32,629 nt of DNA from Bacteroidia bacterium (GCA_025451115.1 JANWKZ010000075.1:1-32629); one strand, 5' to 3'. Positions 1-10,635 are shown, numbered from the stretch's first letter. Numbers and translations: made by a program. Notes: generated by a model from the sequence alone, not told the origin.

Positions 1-1
1 G

Positions 2-181
2 ACATTAGAGGACGAGACCATTTTCTATTATAAATGTGATAATTATTACGATAAAGGATCTGAAGGATGCGTGATGTGGAGCGACCCCGATCTGAATATT
101 CAGTGGAACGCAGCAACTCCTGTTCTTTCCGATAAAGACAAGGTGGGTACGCCCTTCAAAGATTTCGTTTCTCCTTTCTAA
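2..181 (+). CDS. rfbC: dTDP-4-dehydrorhamnose 3,5-epimerase, C-terminal fragment (5' truncated by window)
   Basis: Frame 2 reads TLEDETIFYYKCDNYYDKGSEGCVMWSDPDLNIQWNAATPVLSDKDKVGTPFKDFVSPF*, the typical RmlC C-terminus (YKC..YY...SEG...W.DP.L.I.W, LS.KD). Confidence 0.85.
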   Translation, partial: TLEDETIFYYKCDNYYDKGSEGCVMWSDPDLNIQWNAATPVLSDKDKVGTPFKDFVSPF

Positions 182-184
182 AAA

Positions 185-1267
185 ATGAATTTTTTATCGA
201 ACATACCTCTTTTATACACGCTTCTATTTTGCGGTACACTCACTTTTTCCATTCTCATCAACGGCCTCTTCCTTAATTTCTCGCAGAACCTGGGTATACG
301 CCGCAACCAGGGCGTACAGATACGCTGGAGCGAATCGGCCAAGCCCGCGCTGGGAGGAATTTCGTTCTACATCGTATTCCTCATCTCATTCATTTTTCTT
401 GAATTACTCTCAGAAAATTCGCACAGCTATCTTTCCAGCAAAAAGATCATTGGCCTTCTATTCTCCGTAACACTGGCCTTTCTTATGGGACTGGCCGACG
501 ACGCTTTTGACACCAAACCCCTTATAAAATTCATGGTACAATGCTTCTGCGGCGTTATCCTGATCAGCACAGGCACCAAGATCAATACTTTTGAGAGCGA
601 ATTCCTTAACTATTCCCTGACACTTCTCTGGGTAGTGGGCATCATGAACTCGATCAATATGCTCGACAATATGGATGGCATCGCCACCCTCGTTTCACTC
701 GGCATCGCGTTTTTCACACTTTACATAAACATGTATTTCCAACAGGCTACCTCTCCTGTAAGCCTCATTACACTCACTATCATTGGAACGCTTTGCGGAT
801 TTCTTATTTATAACTGGCACCCCTCCAAGATCTTCATGGGCGATACGGGCAGCCAGTTCATTGGTATTTTCCTGGCCTTCTGCGGAATTGATTCCTGCTG
901 GAACACCCCTGTGCTCGAGGCAAACAACCTGCCCGTTATGCATCCTTTTCAAAATATCGTGATCGTGGCGCTTGTTTTCGTGATGCCCCTTACAGATACC
1001 GTTATCGTTGTGATAAACCGACTGCTTAAAGGCAGTTCGCCTTTTGTAGGAGGCCGCGATCATACCACCCATTTCATGTTCTTTAACGGCATCACCGAAA
1101 AACGTATTGCCGTACTTTTCTTACTCATCAATGGGATGGGCGGACTGCTCGCGTTCCTCCTTATTACACGCTTTGCCTATAGCGTGGAGGTTTGCCTTGC
1201 TTTTCTTTCCTACCCGGTGCTGCTCTTCCTGTTCCTGCTTTATCTTACAAGGAGGAAGAAAAAATGA
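185..1267 (+). CDS. MraY/WecA-family undecaprenyl-phosphate sugar-1-phosphate transferase
   Basis: Polytopic protein with LADDAFDTKP, NSINMLDNMDGIA, FMGDTGSQFIG and GGRDHTTHF motifs of glycosyltransferase family 4. Confidence 0.9.
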   Translation: MNFLSNIPLLYTLLFCGTLTFSILINGLFLNFSQNLGIRRNQGVQIRWSESAKPALGGISFYIVFLISFIFLELLSENSHSYLSSKKIIGLLFSVTLAFLMGLADDAFDTKPLIKFMVQCFCGVILISTGTKINTFESEFLNYSLTLLWVVGIMNSINMLDNMDGIATLVSLGIAFFTLYINMYFQQATSPVSLITLTIIGTLCGFLIYNWHPSKIFMGDTGSQFIGIFLAFCGIDSCWNTPVLEANNLPVMHPFQNIVIVALVFVMPLTDTVIVVINRLLKGSSPFVGGRDHTTHFMFFNGITEKRIAVLFLLINGMGGLLAFLLITRFAYSVEVCLAFLSYPVLLFLFLLYLTRRKKK

Positions 1268-2301
1268 GCGTAAAGAAAAAAATAGAGCCCCTGGCCTCTT
1301 CCATTCTTTGCTTCCTGATCTTCGCGTTCTTATACACCGGGGCCAAAGTGATCTTCGCCAGGAACGAAAACCCGGTTGACTATACCGGTCCCTCCCAAAA
1401 CCTATTTAACCTGCACATCCCGAAAGACCTTCATTTTGCCGGGGAACCCATCCCGCAGGATGACTACAGTATCAAGGAAAACATGGAAAAGGTATTCAAC
1501 AGCGGTAGCTTCGAAAGATCAACTGCCTTCGTACTTTTCAGCCGCGCCTCTTCCTGGTTCCCAATGATCGAAAGGATCCTTAAAAAAAATAATATCCCCG
1601 ACGATTTCAAATACATCGCCCTCGCTGAAAGCCGGCTTACCAATTCCACCTCTCCGCAAGGGGCCGTGGGCTTCTGGCAATTTGTGCCAACTACCGGAAG
1701 TCATTATGGGCTCGAGATCAATAGCGATGTGGATGAGCGTTATAACGTTGAGAAAAGCACAGAGGCCGCCTGCCGCTTCTTCCGTGAGGCCTATCGCCGC
1801 TTCGGTAACTGGACATTGGTTGCAGCCGCTTACAATTTAGGGATGGGGGGCATTGAGCATCATTTGAAAAAGCAACCTTCGAAAAGTTATAACGACCTGA
1901 TGATGAACAAGGAAACTTCGGGTTACATGTATCGCATCCTTGCATTGAAAAAAGTATTCACAAATTCGGGGAAAAAATTCTTCGGAGGAAAAAATATTTA
2001 TAACATCCCGACTTCCACCTTCAAAACAGATTCTTCTATCGTCGACCTGTCGGTGTTCGCCAAAAGTAAAGGCTACTCGCTTGAAATATTAAAGACATTT
2101 AATCCCTGGTTGATATCCGGAAGCCTTTCAAACCCGGGAAGAAGAACTTATATCATCCGTTTTCCGGCGAAAGATTATCTTAAGAAGATGCAGATAGAGA
2201 TGCCGGCAGATACCGTTGCAGCAAAGACCGATACTGCAGCCGTGCAAATACCTGCGGCAGACACATTGGTAGCGAAGCCGGATACTACGAAAGGAAATTA
2301 A
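1264..2301 (+). CDS. Lytic transglycosylase, SLT domain (MltD-like)
   Basis: ATGA overlap with the upstream stop; signal-anchor N-terminus; [27 protein letters not shown]...[11 protein letters not shown] is the SLT catalytic core. Start at 1264 preferred over the ORF-track start at 1192. Confidence 0.9.
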   Translation: MSVKKKIEPLASSILCFLIFAFLYTGAKVIFARNENPVDYTGPSQNLFNLHIPKDLHFAGEPIPQDDYSIKENMEKVFNSGSFERSTAFVLFSRASSWFPMIERILKKNNIPDDFKYIALAESRLTNSTSPQGAVGFWQFVPTTGSHYGLEINSDVDERYNVEKSTEAACRFFREAYRRFGNWTLVAAAYNLGMGGIEHHLKKQPSKSYNDLMMNKETSGYMYRILALKKVFTNSGKKFFGGKNIYNIPTSTFKTDSSIVDLSVFAKSKGYSLEILKTFNPWLISGSLSNPGRRTYIIRFPAKDYLKKMQIEMPADTVAAKTDTAAVQIPAADTLVAKPDTTKGN

Positions 2302-2302
2302 A

Positions 2303-5164
2303 ATGAGCAAAGGAACTGAAGCAGACGATACGATAGAGGTAACCGGTGCCCGCGCACACAATTTAAAGAACATTGACGTAAGTATTCCGCGCAACAAGCT
2401 GGTGGTGATCACCGGGCTGAGCGGCAGTGGAAAATCTTCCCTCGCTTTTGATACGATCTATGCGGAGGGACAAAGACGCTATATAGAAACCTTTAATTCT
2501 TACGCGCGACAATTCCTGGGCGATCTTGAAAGGCCTGATGTAGATAAGATCACGGGGCTGTCACCTGTAATTTCCATTGAGCAGAAAACCGTGAGCAAGA
2601 ACCCCCGTTCTACGGTAGGAACTATTACCGAGATCTATGATTTTCTTCGTCTTCTCTTTGCCCGCGCCGGCGAAGCCTACTCCTATGTTACTGGTGAGAA
2701 AATGGTGCGCTACAACGATGAACAGATCATCGACCTGGTGCTTGAAAAATACAGCAAGAAGAAAATAAATATCCTCGCCCCTGTGGTGAAAGGAAGAAAA
2801 GGACATTACCGCGAGCTATTTGAGCAGATCCGCAAGTCGGGTTTTACAAAAGTGCGTGTTGACGGGGAGATAAAGGATATCACGGCCAAAATGCAGGTAG
2901 ATCGTTATAAGATCCACGACATAGAGATCGTGATCGATCGGCTGGAAGTGAACGGAACGATCCGTCAACGGCTCGCTCAATCCATACAAACCGGCATGAA
3001 GCAGGCCAAAGGCACCATCATGGTGCTGGAGCATGAAGAAAAGAAAAACTCAAAACTACAACCTAGTTTTTACAGTCGCATGCTCATGTGCCCAACCAGC
3101 GGCATCTCTTATGATGAGCCCGCCCCCAATTTATTTTCTTTCAATTCACCTTACGGAGCTTGTCCGAAATGCAATGGACTAGGTGTTATTTCAGAGATCG
3201 ACATCAATAAGATCGTTACAAACCCAAAACTCTCCATCAAAAAAGGCGCGCTTTCCTTATTGGGAGATTACAAGAACTCCTGGATCTTTCAGCAACTGGA
3301 AGCACTGGGAAAAACGCATGGATTTACGCTCGACACACCTTTTGCGGAAATTGAAGAGGATGCGGTGAATATCATATTATACGGCACCGATGAACTGGTA
3401 AAGGTTAAAACAGACGGAAACAATGAAGGTTATTCTGTTGCTTTTGAAGGGATCGCGAATTTTATCATCAAACAAGCCGAAGAAAATCCTTCACCGGGCA
3501 TGCAGCGGTGGGTTCAGGGTTTTACCAATAAAATAAATTGCCCGGAGTGCAATGGCACACGTCTTCGTAAACAGGCCTTGTATTTTAAAATAGCCAATAA
3601 GAACATCTCCGAACTTTCACAAGAGGATATTTCCTCTTTGCATCTTTTCTTTAAAGACATTGAAAAGAAACTGTCTTCGGCCCAACAAACCATTGCCAAA
3701 GAGATCCTGAAAGAGATCCGCGCACGCATCGGTTTTCTGCTGGAAGTGGGACTCGATTACGTTTCCCTGAATCTCAGCTCGCGCTCTTTATCGGGTGGAG
3801 AAGCTCAGCGCATCCGTTTAGCAACCCAGATCGGATCGCAATTGGTGGGTGTGCTTTACATTCTAGACGAGCCCAGCATCGGTCTTCACCAAAGGGATAA
3901 CGCCCGTTTGATAGAGGCCCTAAAAAATCTTCGCGACGCCGGCAATTCGGTACTGGTTGTAGAACACGATAAAGACATGATCATCGAAGCCGATCACGTA
4001 ATTGATATCGGTCCGGGCGCCGGGATACACGGAGGAAGGATCGTAGCTTCTGATACACCCAAAAATCTGCTCAAGAATAACTCGGTCACTTCGCAATACA
4101 TCACCGGAAAAATGGAAATTGCCGTACCAAAACAAAGGAGAAAAGGTAACGGCAAAAAGATCACTTTGAAGGGTGCAACCGGACACAATCTTAAAAATGT
4201 AACCGTGGATCTTCCATTGGGCTGTTTCATTGGTGTGACCGGTGTTTCAGGAAGTGGAAAATCAAGTTTGATCAACGAGACCCTGTACCCCATTTTAAGT
4301 CATTATTTCTATAAATCAGAGACAAAACCGCTTCCTTACAGATCCATTCACGGGCTTGAGCACGTAGATAAGGTAATCGAAATAGATCAATCGCCCATAG
4401 GCCGCACGCCGCGCAGCAACCCTGCTACGTACACCAAAGTATTTGACGATATCCGTATGCTCTTTGCCTCTACACCCGAAGCAAACATTCGCGGTTACAA
4501 ACCGGGAAGATTTTCATTTAACGTAAAAGGTGGCCGCTGCGAAACCTGCGGTGGAGCGGGAATGAAGACCATCGAGATGAATTTCCTTCCCGATGTGTAC
4601 GTGGTTTGCGACGAGTGCCAGGGAAAACGTTACAACCGGGAAACACTGGAAGTACGCTACAAAGGAAAGTCGATCAACGATGTGCTGAACATGACCATCG
4701 ACCAGGCTGTTGAGTTCTTCGAACATATTCCATACATCTACCAGCGTATAAAAACATTGCATGATGTAGGTTTGGGCTATATCACTTTGGGCCAGCAGGC
4801 AACTACGCTGAGCGGCGGCGAAGCACAGCGTGTAAAACTGGCCACTGAACTTAGCAAAAAAGATACAGGCCAGACCTTTTATATTCTGGATGAGCCAACA
4901 ACCGGCCTGCACTTTGAAGACATCCGCATCTTACTGGAAGTACTGAACCGCCTTGTTGATAATGGCAATACTGTATTGGTGATAGAGCACAATCTTGACA
5001 TCATTAAAATGGCCGATCATATCATTGACATCGGGCCGGAAGGTGGCGCGCGTGGCGGTGAGATACTCTGTATTGGTACACCTGAAGAAATTGTGAAAAA
5101 CAAAGCAAGCTATACCGCCCAGTTTTTGAAGAAAGAATTAGTATCTTTAAATACCAAATCCTGA
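2303..5164 (+). CDS. uvrA: UvrABC excinuclease subunit A
   Basis: Two ABC ATPase modules ([26 protein letters not shown] twice), zinc finger [27 protein letters not shown], 953 aa. Confidence 0.98.
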   Translation: MSKGTEADDTIEVTGARAHNLKNIDVSIPRNKLVVITGLSGSGKSSLAFDTIYAEGQRRYIETFNSYARQFLGDLERPDVDKITGLSPVISIEQKTVSKNPRSTVGTITEIYDFLRLLFARAGEAYSYVTGEKMVRYNDEQIIDLVLEKYSKKKINILAPVVKGRKGHYRELFEQIRKSGFTKVRVDGEIKDITAKMQVDRYKIHDIEIVIDRLEVNGTIRQRLAQSIQTGMKQAKGTIMVLEHEEKKNSKLQPSFYSRMLMCPTSGISYDEPAPNLFSFNSPYGACPKCNGLGVISEIDINKIVTNPKLSIKKGALSLLGDYKNSWIFQQLEALGKTHGFTLDTPFAEIEEDAVNIILYGTDELVKVKTDGNNEGYSVAFEGIANFIIKQAEENPSPGMQRWVQGFTNKINCPECNGTRLRKQALYFKIANKNISELSQEDISSLHLFFKDIEKKLSSAQQTIAKEILKEIRARIGFLLEVGLDYVSLNLSSRSLSGGEAQRIRLATQIGSQLVGVLYILDEPSIGLHQRDNARLIEALKNLRDAGNSVLVVEHDKDMIIEADHVIDIGPGAGIHGGRIVASDTPKNLLKNNSVTSQYITGKMEIAVPKQRRKGNGKKITLKGATGHNLKNVTVDLPLGCFIGVTGVSGSGKSSLINETLYPILSHYFYKSETKPLPYRSIHGLEHVDKVIEIDQSPIGRTPRSNPATYTKVFDDIRMLFASTPEANIRGYKPGRFSFNVKGGRCETCGGAGMKTIEMNFLPDVYVVCDECQGKRYNRETLEVRYKGKSINDVLNMTIDQAVEFFEHIPYIYQRIKTLHDVGLGYITLGQQATTLSGGEAQRVKLATELSKKDTGQTFYILDEPTTGLHFEDIRILLEVLNRLVDNGNTVLVIEHNLDIIKMADHIIDIGPEGGARGGEILCIGTPEEIVKNKASYTAQFLKKELVSLNTKS

Positions 5165-5168
5165 GCTC

Positions 5169-5663
5169 ATGAAGACGCTTATTCTTGTTCGTCACGCTAA
5201 ATCCGACTGGGGGAATGATACCATCCAGGATATTATGCGTCCGTTAAATGAAAGAGGTTACTCCGACGCGCAGATACTCGCAAAACAACTGGCCCTGAAG
5301 ATCCCGGTTCCGCAATACTGGCTTACCAGTCCGGCTACGCGCGCTTATTCTACAGCCATGCTTTTCTCTGCCGCTTTTAATTACGATCCTGAGAAGTTTG
5401 TTATTACACAAAGTATTTACGAAGCCGGCGTGAAAACGCTGGCTGGCATTGTTACGGGCATTCCGGATACGAATGAGACAGCCATTATGTTCGGTCATAA
5501 TCCCGGTTTCACCAAATTCTTCAATGAGTATTCTGATTCATTTGCCGATAATATCCCTACCTGTGGCGTGATGTCGCTGAGCAATGACGTGCTTACGTGG
5601 AAAGATTTTATTAAGACCAAAACGAAGAACGATTATTACCTGTACCCCAAAGAATTCAGGTAG
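5169..5663 (+). CDS. SixA-like histidine phosphatase (phosphoglycerate mutase superfamily)
   Basis: N-terminal LVRHAKSDW, TSPATRAYSTA and MFGHNPG motifs; 164 aa. Confidence 0.88.
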   Translation: MKTLILVRHAKSDWGNDTIQDIMRPLNERGYSDAQILAKQLALKIPVPQYWLTSPATRAYSTAMLFSAAFNYDPEKFVITQSIYEAGVKTLAGIVTGIPDTNETAIMFGHNPGFTKFFNEYSDSFADNIPTCGVMSLSNDVLTWKDFIKTKTKNDYYLYPKEFR

Positions 5664-5666
5664 TTT

Positions 5667-7763
5667 ATGAAAAGGAAGAACCTTCCATACATCAATCGTG
5701 AGATCGCCTGGCTTTCTTTCAATGAGCGTGTATTGCAGGAAGCAGCCGATCCTTCCACGCCTTTGCTTGAGCGCGTAAAATTCCTGGCCATCTATTCCAA
5801 TAACCGCGATGAGTTCTACCGCGTTCGTGTAGCCACTATAAAACGCATGCTCCCGCTCGGAAAAAGAGCTATCCCACTTATTGGCGCCAACCCGGGCGAT
5901 GTGTTGGATACTATTCTGAAACGCGTTCTCGAGCAGCAAAAACGCTTCGAAGAGATCTACCAGGACCTACTGAAAGAACTCAAGCACCAAAAGATATTCA
6001 TGCTCCATGAAAAAGAGCTTGACGAAAAGCAACAGGTTCTGGTTCGTGATTTCTTTCATGAAAAAGTGATCTCTAATATTTTCCCCATTTTACTGGATGA
6101 GAACAAGCCCTTCCCTTCGCTACGTGATAAATCAAGTTACCTTTTCATCCGGCTACAATCGCTCGTTACTTTAAAAACAAGTTACGCACTTATTGAGGTT
6201 CCTACACGCACCATGTCGCGCTTTTATATTTTGCCTAAGGAATTCGAAAAGCATTATATCATCCTGCTGGATGATGTGATCCGCTTTTGTGCCGATGAGA
6301 TATTCTCGGTGCTGGGTATGAAAGCGCTGGATTCCTACAACATCAAATTAACGCGCGACGCGGAATTGGAAATAGATAATGATCTTTCTCATAATATCGT
6401 AGACAAGATCTCGAAAGGACTCAAGAGACGTAAAAAAGGCTTGCCCGTTCGATTGGTGTTTGATGGCGCCATGCCCGACGATATGAAGAGCTTCCTGATA
6501 AAAAAGACCAATCTTACCAAAAAGGACGCGCCTATTCCGGGTGGGCGCTATCACAATTTCAAGGATTTCATTGATTTTCCGGATGTGGGCCGCAAAGACC
6601 TGCATTACAAAAAAGTGAAGCCCATTGAGCATAAACTTCTTTCAAATTACCGCACCAGCTCGCTGCAGGCCATGCGAAACCAGGATATCCTGCTGGTGTT
6701 TCCGTATCATCCTTTCGATCATATCATCGGTATCCTGCGTGAAGCCTCTATGGATCCGCTGGTAGAAGATATCAAGATCACTATTTACCGCCTGGCCGAC
6801 TCTTCCAAAATTGCCAACGCGCTCATCAACGCGTTGAAGAATGGGAAGAAAGTGACCATGGTGGTTGAGCTGCAGGCTCGTTTTGACGAGGAGAACAATT
6901 TATATTGGGCCAACAAATTGCAGGAAGAAGGCGCCACTATTATTTACGGTGTTCCCAAACTAAAAGTGCACTCCAAACTTTTCCTCATCACGGCACGCGA
7001 AAAAGGAAAATTAGTACAATACGCCCACATTGGCACAGGTAACTTCAACGAAAGATCGGCCCGCATTTACACCGATTGCAGTTTATTGACCTGCGACAAA
7101 AAGATCTGCAAAGAAGTAAGCAGGGTTTTTGAGTTTTTCGGTGATAACTTTAAAGTGGGGCATTACAAGCAACTGGCGGTAGCTCCGTTCAACATGCGCA
7201 GTACTTTTGTAAAGCAGATCAATAGAGAAATTGCCAATGCCGAAGCAGGTAAAAAGGCCTGGATCATTTTAAAGGTGAACAACCTGGTTGACCGCAGCAT
7301 GATCAACCTGCTGTATAAAGCTTCCCTGGCCGGCGTAAAAATAAAACTGATCATTCGCGGTATCTGCTCGCTGGTTTGCGGCGTGGAAGGAATAAGTGAT
7401 AATATCGAGGGTGTGAGCATCGTAGACAAATACCTGGAGCACATGCGCATCTTTGCTTTTGCCAATGGCGGCGAGGAGAAATACTATCTTTCTTCGGCCG
7501 ACTGGATGACGCGCAACCTGGATCACCGCTGCGAAGTGGCCGTACAGGTGAGAGACAAGAATGTTCAAAAAATGCTGAAAAACATACTCGACATACAACT
7601 TTCAGGTAACACAAAAGCCCGAATTTTGGACGAGACCCTTTCCAATAAATATAAGAGACCTAAAGCCCACGAAGAGAAGATACGCGCGCAGGACGAAGTT
7701 TACAATTATTTGCTGGAGACCAACAAACATTTACACCCACTAAAACAAGCCGTCACCGAATAA
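5667..7763 (+). CDS. ppk1: Polyphosphate kinase 1
   Basis: NREIAWLSFNERVLQEA N-terminus; KVHSKLFLI and AHIGTGNFNERSARIYTDCSLLT catalytic motifs; 698 aa. Confidence 0.97.
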   Translation: MKRKNLPYINREIAWLSFNERVLQEAADPSTPLLERVKFLAIYSNNRDEFYRVRVATIKRMLPLGKRAIPLIGANPGDVLDTILKRVLEQQKRFEEIYQDLLKELKHQKIFMLHEKELDEKQQVLVRDFFHEKVISNIFPILLDENKPFPSLRDKSSYLFIRLQSLVTLKTSYALIEVPTRTMSRFYILPKEFEKHYIILLDDVIRFCADEIFSVLGMKALDSYNIKLTRDAELEIDNDLSHNIVDKISKGLKRRKKGLPVRLVFDGAMPDDMKSFLIKKTNLTKKDAPIPGGRYHNFKDFIDFPDVGRKDLHYKKVKPIEHKLLSNYRTSSLQAMRNQDILLVFPYHPFDHIIGILREASMDPLVEDIKITIYRLADSSKIANALINALKNGKKVTMVVELQARFDEENNLYWANKLQEEGATIIYGVPKLKVHSKLFLITAREKGKLVQYAHIGTGNFNERSARIYTDCSLLTCDKKICKEVSRVFEFFGDNFKVGHYKQLAVAPFNMRSTFVKQINREIANAEAGKKAWIILKVNNLVDRSMINLLYKASLAGVKIKLIIRGICSLVCGVEGISDNIEGVSIVDKYLEHMRIFAFANGGEEKYYLSSADWMTRNLDHRCEVAVQVRDKNVQKMLKNILDIQLSGNTKARILDETLSNKYKRPKAHEEKIRAQDEVYNYLLETNKHLHPLKQAVTE

Positions 7764-7764
7764 T

Positions 7765-8652
7765 ATGATCTTCGCCGCTATCGACATTGGTTCTAACGCA
7801 GTCCGTCTCCTTATAAACCACGTATTTGAAACTAAAGATAAGACCTACTTCGATAAGGAAGAGCTTATCCGCATGCCTATTCGTTTGGGGGAGGATACTT
7901 TTATTCATGGAGAGATCAGTAAAGCTAAAATAGAAAAACTGGCGGCTACCATGCGTGGGTTCAGTGAACTAATGAAAGTATTTGATATTACGGCTTACCG
8001 TGCCTGCGCCACCTCGGCCATGCGCGACGCGAAAAACGGAAAAGAAGTGATCGATCGTGTGAAAAAGGAAACAGGACTTACCATAGAGATCATAGACGGA
8101 AAAGATGAAGCCGAGGCTATTTTTTCTAACCGTGTTGAAGAGATGCTCGATCCCGACAAGAACTATTTATATATTGATGTGGGCGGAGGAAGCACGGAGC
8201 TTACGTTATTGAGCAATAAGAAAGTAGTAGCCCAGAAAAGCTTTAACGTGGGGACACTGCGTATGCTTTTTGAAAAGATAAATAAAGACGAGTGGGAAGG
8301 CTACAAACAGTGGATCAAGAAACACACACACGGCGTACAACCACTTTACGGTATAGGATCGGGAGGTAATATCAATAAGCTCTTTAAAATGGGCGGCAAG
8401 AAGGATACCAAGCACCTCAGCTACGAGAAACTGAAATCTATGCATGATATGCTCAGTTCCTATTCTTTCGAAGAGCGCATCACTATCCTGGGCTTAAAAC
8501 CCGACCGCGCGGATGTGATCATCCCTGCAGCAAAAATATTTCTTAGCGCCATGAAGCACGCCGAGATCGAAAAGATCTACGTGCCGCAAATTGGTCTTTC
8601 GGATGGGATGATACACCAGCTTTATGAAGAGTACAGGAAAAAGAAGAAGTAA
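7765..8652 (+). CDS. ppx: Ppx/GppA exopolyphosphatase family protein
   Basis: AAIDIGSNAVRLLI, DVGGGSTEL and GIGSGGNINKL motifs of Ppx/GppA; short 295 aa form directly after ppk1. Confidence 0.92.
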   Translation: MIFAAIDIGSNAVRLLINHVFETKDKTYFDKEELIRMPIRLGEDTFIHGEISKAKIEKLAATMRGFSELMKVFDITAYRACATSAMRDAKNGKEVIDRVKKETGLTIEIIDGKDEAEAIFSNRVEEMLDPDKNYLYIDVGGGSTELTLLSNKKVVAQKSFNVGTLRMLFEKINKDEWEGYKQWIKKHTHGVQPLYGIGSGGNINKLFKMGGKKDTKHLSYEKLKSMHDMLSSYSFEERITILGLKPDRADVIIPAAKIFLSAMKHAEIEKIYVPQIGLSDGMIHQLYEEYRKKKK

Positions 8653-8697
8653 AAAAGCCCCTGAAGTACAAGAAACTTGACTTCAGGGGCTTTTTTT
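8653..8697. terminator. Intrinsic terminator, probably bidirectional
   Basis: aaaaaagcccctgaagt-acaagaa-acttcaggggcttttttt between convergent ppx and the LipL32-like gene. Confidence 0.93.
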
Positions 8698-8711
8698 GAA
8701 AGATCAAATTT

Positions 8712-9416
8712 TTATTTTTTGATCAGCTTCAATAAACCGGCTACATCTTTTGCAATGGCAACACCCGGTAATTTTACAGGAGCTCCAACCTGCGCCAGGA
8801 AACTTCCTTGCACTTCGCCTGTTTTATAAGTAGTAAAGCCAACACGGTAAAGACCGGTTACAAGAGCCTTTAAAGGATTGCTTACTTCACTTGTAATACG
8901 CATCAGTGAGTTATACTTGCTTCCAGATGGTTGAGCAGGCATTTCTCCTGAATCATCATTCACATCATAACGGTTCCATTTAGCGGTTTTTACTTTACCT
9001 TCAATATCACCTACTGATGAAATTCCGTCTGCTCTCTCTAAAGTGATCCAGGTATCAAAATAATTTGTCTTATCGGTTTTGTTCGCTGTATAATCTTCAG
9101 CAACGATATCTTCTTTGTCAGGATCTGCCATTTTCTCAGGAACCGGAGAGATCATACGCACACCTAATTCAGGTGCAGCGGCAGGTATCCACAGGTACAG
9201 GTAATAATATTTTTTTCCGTCTTTGGTCTCATCAGGCGTAGCACCTGCTTTAATGTAACCATAGTAAGTAAGCATATCCGTATAAGGAACACGGATATCT
9301 TTTCCCATTACTGATTTTTTGCCCATGTCGGCTCCAAATTTGTCGAGCTTCTGAGCGCTAAGGCCCATGGCCATTAGTACTATCGCCAGTACCAGGCTTG
9401 TTTTGATGTTTTTCAT
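8712..9416 (-). CDS. LipL32-like secreted protein
   Basis: LTYYGYIKAGATPD...YYYLYLWIPAAAPELGVRMISP, YFDTWITLER, KYNSLMRI and LVTGLYRVGFTTYKTGEVQGSFLAQVG match the leptospiral LipL32 signature. Signal peptide MKNIKTSLVLAIVLMAMGLSAQ; start at 9416 preferred over 9479. Confidence 0.85.
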   Translation of the reverse strand: MKNIKTSLVLAIVLMAMGLSAQKLDKFGADMGKKSVMGKDIRVPYTDMLTYYGYIKAGATPDETKDGKKYYYLYLWIPAAAPELGVRMISPVPEKMADPDKEDIVAEDYTANKTDKTNYFDTWITLERADGISSVGDIEGKVKTAKWNRYDVNDDSGEMPAQPSGSKYNSLMRITSEVSNPLKALVTGLYRVGFTTYKTGEVQGSFLAQVGAPVKLPGVAIAKDVAGLLKLIKK

Positions 9417-9487
9417 ATAAATGTTCTTGTTGTTTGGGCCTACTCTCTTAAGCGGTTTTCGGCATTCCCGCGAAGACACAATATCTC

Positions 9488-10543
9488 TTATTTATCTCTT
9501 TTCTTCAGGAAATCAGAAACGGCGGGCACCAATTCCTTCTGAGATTTACCACCTACAAACACACCGATGTGACCGCCTTTAAATGCTAATGTCTCTGTAT
9601 CCTTGCTTCCAACATGGTCACACAAAGGTTTGCTGGCCGCGGGAGGCACCAAATGATCTTCGGTTGCGTAAACGTTCAATACAGGGCAGGTAATATTTTT
9701 GAGGTTTACTTTTTTTCCACCCACAACTAATTCATTCTTCACAAGTAAATTCTTTTGGTAAAGATCTTTCATGAACTGGCGGAAACACTCTCCCGCCTGG
9801 TTCGGACTATCATTGATCCATTTCTCCATGCGGAGGAAGTTCTCTAGTTTATCCTTGCTGTCGAGCATGTTCACCATCGCCTGGTGTTTTTGCAGCTTCA
9901 TCATAGGTTTCAAGGCTGCGAAACCTTCGTTCAAAAATTCTCCGGGTATCAGGCCATTGTAGCCTTCCACCAGTTTATCAAAATCCATGTCCTTGCTCCA
10001 GCGGAACAAAAGCGCGTCGTTCGTTTCAAAATCTACAGGCGTTACCTGCGTAACTAAATTCCTGATCTTATTTTGGTGCAAAGAAGTATAAATAACACTA
10101 AGCGTACCTCCCTGGCAGATACTGATGATGTTCACTTTATCGGTACGGTTACGTTTGCGGATAACATCCACGCAGCTATTGATGTAGCCGTTCACATAAT
10201 CATCAATCGTTAAAAATTTATCAGAATGTGAAGGGTAGCCCCAATCGATCAGGTATATATCATGGCCTGCGGCCATCATGGCTTTAATATAGCTGCGGTC
10301 GGGCTGCAGATCGAGCATTTTATAGGTATTCACCAAAGCGTAAATAATAATGGTCGGCGTCTTTACAGTAGCCGGTCCCGATTCTTCAGTGCGATCGTAT
10401 TGATACAACTTCAGTTTATCTTCGGCATACACCTCGGTTTTTGGAGACGCGGCAATTTCCACATCGTTAATACCCTTTAGGGTATCATAGCTTTTCATCA
10501 GCTTCTGGTTCGCCTCGTTTATTTCGCTTAAGATCCTTTCCAT
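9488..10543 (-). CDS. phaC: Class III polyhydroxyalkanoate synthase, catalytic subunit PhaC
   Basis: Alpha/beta hydrolase with DIYLIDWGYP, IISICQGGTLSV nucleophile elbow, YATEDHLVPP and GGHIGVFVGG; 351 aa; next to phaE. Confidence 0.93.
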   Translation of the reverse strand: MERILSEINEANQKLMKSYDTLKGINDVEIAASPKTEVYAEDKLKLYQYDRTEESGPATVKTPTIIIYALVNTYKMLDLQPDRSYIKAMMAAGHDIYLIDWGYPSHSDKFLTIDDYVNGYINSCVDVIRKRNRTDKVNIISICQGGTLSVIYTSLHQNKIRNLVTQVTPVDFETNDALLFRWSKDMDFDKLVEGYNGLIPGEFLNEGFAALKPMMKLQKHQAMVNMLDSKDKLENFLRMEKWINDSPNQAGECFRQFMKDLYQKNLLVKNELVVGGKKVNLKNITCPVLNVYATEDHLVPPAASKPLCDHVGSKDTETLAFKGGHIGVFVGGKSQKELVPAVSDFLKKRDK

Positions 10544-10601
10544 AGTCTTTTTCTTTACCTGTGTTGAAGATACTAATTTTTACATTCTCAATGACCGCGG
10601 C

Positions 10602-10635
10602 AATAAAAAGGGCCGCTCTGTTAAGCAGCCCTGCG
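10602..10635 (-). terminator. Intrinsic terminator/attenuator between phaE and phaC
   Basis: On the minus strand: agggctgc-ttaacaga-gcggccct followed by ttttatt; 8-bp stem with one G.U pair plus U-tract. Confidence 0.7.

Noticed and set aside
695-1072. Minus-strand ORF of 125 aa
   Set aside because: Antisense to the MraY/WecA-like gene; composition of a shadow frame, no recognisable motif.
1107-1379. Plus-strand ORF overlapping the transferase and transglycosylase genes
   Set aside because: Out of frame with two well-supported genes; no family features.
4514-4912. Minus-strand ORF of 132 aa inside uvrA
   Set aside because: Shadow of the conserved UvrA coding frame.
5538-5939. Minus-strand ORF of 133 aa across the sixA/ppk1 junction
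   Set aside because: Antisense to two well-supported genes; no motif.
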